Made by a program: the position numbers and the translations under genes. Shown here piece by piece: positions 63,615 through 64,000 of a stretch of 64,000 nucleotides of DNA; the stretch's first letter is position 1; every line of letters begins with the position of its first letter. The notes below the pieces were generated by a model. The model ran no database searches. It worked only from the letters and a program-made list of their open reading frames with translations, and was not told the DNA's origin. Origin of the DNA: CBDCUC01 sp965222485 (GTDB lineage Bacteria > Pseudomonadota > Alphaproteobacteria > Rhizobiales > Hyphomicrobiaceae); assembly GCA_965222485.1 (NCBI GenBank), contig CBDCUC010000040.1, positions 868,001-932,000 of the forward strand. Direction: 5' to 3'.

Positions 63615-64000
63615 TCAGTAGTTATAGCCAACGCCGAAAATGATCTTCTCACGGTCCGTCGCAAAATTCTCGGCGATATAGTTGGCATATTTGAAGTCGA
63701 CGAACATGCCTTTCACGGCATGGACCGGTTGTTTGATGTAAAGATCGAATTCGTGCCCAAAGTCGATGCCGCCTTCGTCTGAGCGGAACTCGTGGTATTG
63801 CCCTTTGATCAGCAGACCGTTGAGGAAACTCAATCGACCAGGCGCACCTTTGAGTTTGTAGGTCAGGTCGACGTAGAAGTCCTCAAGGCCAGCCGCAGGC
63901 GTCGCTAGAAATACGTCTGCAAATCCATTGAATTTGTGCCCCGTCGCCAGCGGCGTCTGGAATGCAATGATGCCGTCGTCGCTGCCAAGCAGTTCATAAC
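63615..64000 (-). CDS. Outer-membrane porin, alginate-export-like (C-terminal part only)
   Basis: The frame stays open from the stop at 63615 to the window edge, giving about 128 C-terminal residues; the N-terminus lies beyond 64000. It begins YELLGSDDGIIAFQTPLATGHKFNGFADVF and continues in alternating beta-strand pattern (LEDFYVDLTYKLKG, LLIKGQYHEF, FGHEFDLYI, KGMFVDFKYANYIAENF) to the end IIFGVGYNY, with a terminal aromatic residue as in outer-membrane barrels. The LLGSDDGIxAFQTPLATxHKFNG pattern is known from proteobacterial outer-membrane proteins with the alginate-export fold. Substrate unknown. Confidence 0.85.
   Translation of the reverse strand, partial: YELLGSDDGIIAFQTPLATGHKFNGFADVFLATPAAGLEDFYVDLTYKLKGAPGRLSFLNGLLIKGQYHEFRSDEGGIDFGHEFDLYIKQPVHAVKGMFVDFKYANYIAENFATDREKIIFGVGYNY

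Noticed and set aside
1..64000. tRNA, rRNA, CRISPR, insertion sequences or phage genes
   Set aside because: Looked for tRNA T-loop patterns, transposase motifs, terminal inverted repeats and regular spacer arrays by eye; none was convincing. tRNAscan and ISfinder searches would settle it.

Overview
The window is a piece of an alphaproteobacterial chromosome, most likely order Hyphomicrobiales (Rhizobiales). This is inferred from gene content and order: trpA-accD-folC, trxA-addA-addB-murU-tsaE/amgK-divL-ahcY, HPr-EIIA-hprK-chvG-chvI and pckA form a backbone I recognise from rhizobial chromosomes. The sequence is GC-rich, with many GTG starts and AT-richer intergenic stretches. I cannot name the genus.

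Layout. 1-2.6 kb: a predicted inverse autotransporter with a parallel beta-helix passenger, behind a CtrA-type box. 2.7-6.9 kb: trpA, accD, folC. 6.9-8.7 kb: a small membrane protein, a TetR regulator, a perfect palindromic operator and a DUF2852 gene. 8.7-23.4 kb (minus strand): trxA, addA, addB, the MurNAc-recycling pair murU and amgK (amgK fused to tsaE), a DivL-type pseudo-kinase with Tyr at the phospho-acceptor position, and ahcY. 24-25.4 kb: an orphan TadG-like von Willebrand protein. 25.5-30 kb (minus): a regulatory PTS (HPr, EIIA, HPr kinase) and the ChvG/ChvI two-component system. 30-36.3 kb: a HugZ-like protein, pckA, a cytochrome c protein, a 53-residue secreted protein divergent from a TetR regulator, and rtcB. 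36.5-44 kb: poorly characterised accessory genes: two adjacent secreted Cys-containing proteins, a sulfotransferase, an XRE regulator, a YcbB-type L,D-transpeptidase and a basic secreted protein. 44.4-62.3 kb: a Wzx/Wzy-type polysaccharide locus (glycosyltransferases, sugar epimerase, aminotransferase, ATP-grasp ligase, PPP phosphatase, a GT2-GT26 fusion, gmd, GH5 glycanase, Wzy, Wza/ExoF, ExoP, Wzx, WcaJ). After a 1.35 kb gene-free stretch the window ends inside an outer-membrane porin.

Together the genes suggest an envelope- and cell-cycle-centred region. DivL normally acts upstream of CtrA, and perfect TTAA-N7-TTAA boxes sit in front of the surface adhesin and upstream of the export operon. 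ChvG/ChvI with HPr kinase links envelope signals to carbon metabolism (pckA). AmgK/MurU and the L,D-transpeptidase act on peptidoglycan. The polysaccharide locus resembles holdfast or exopolysaccharide systems in its parts list. No rRNA, tRNA, CRISPR array, insertion sequence or phage gene was recognised.
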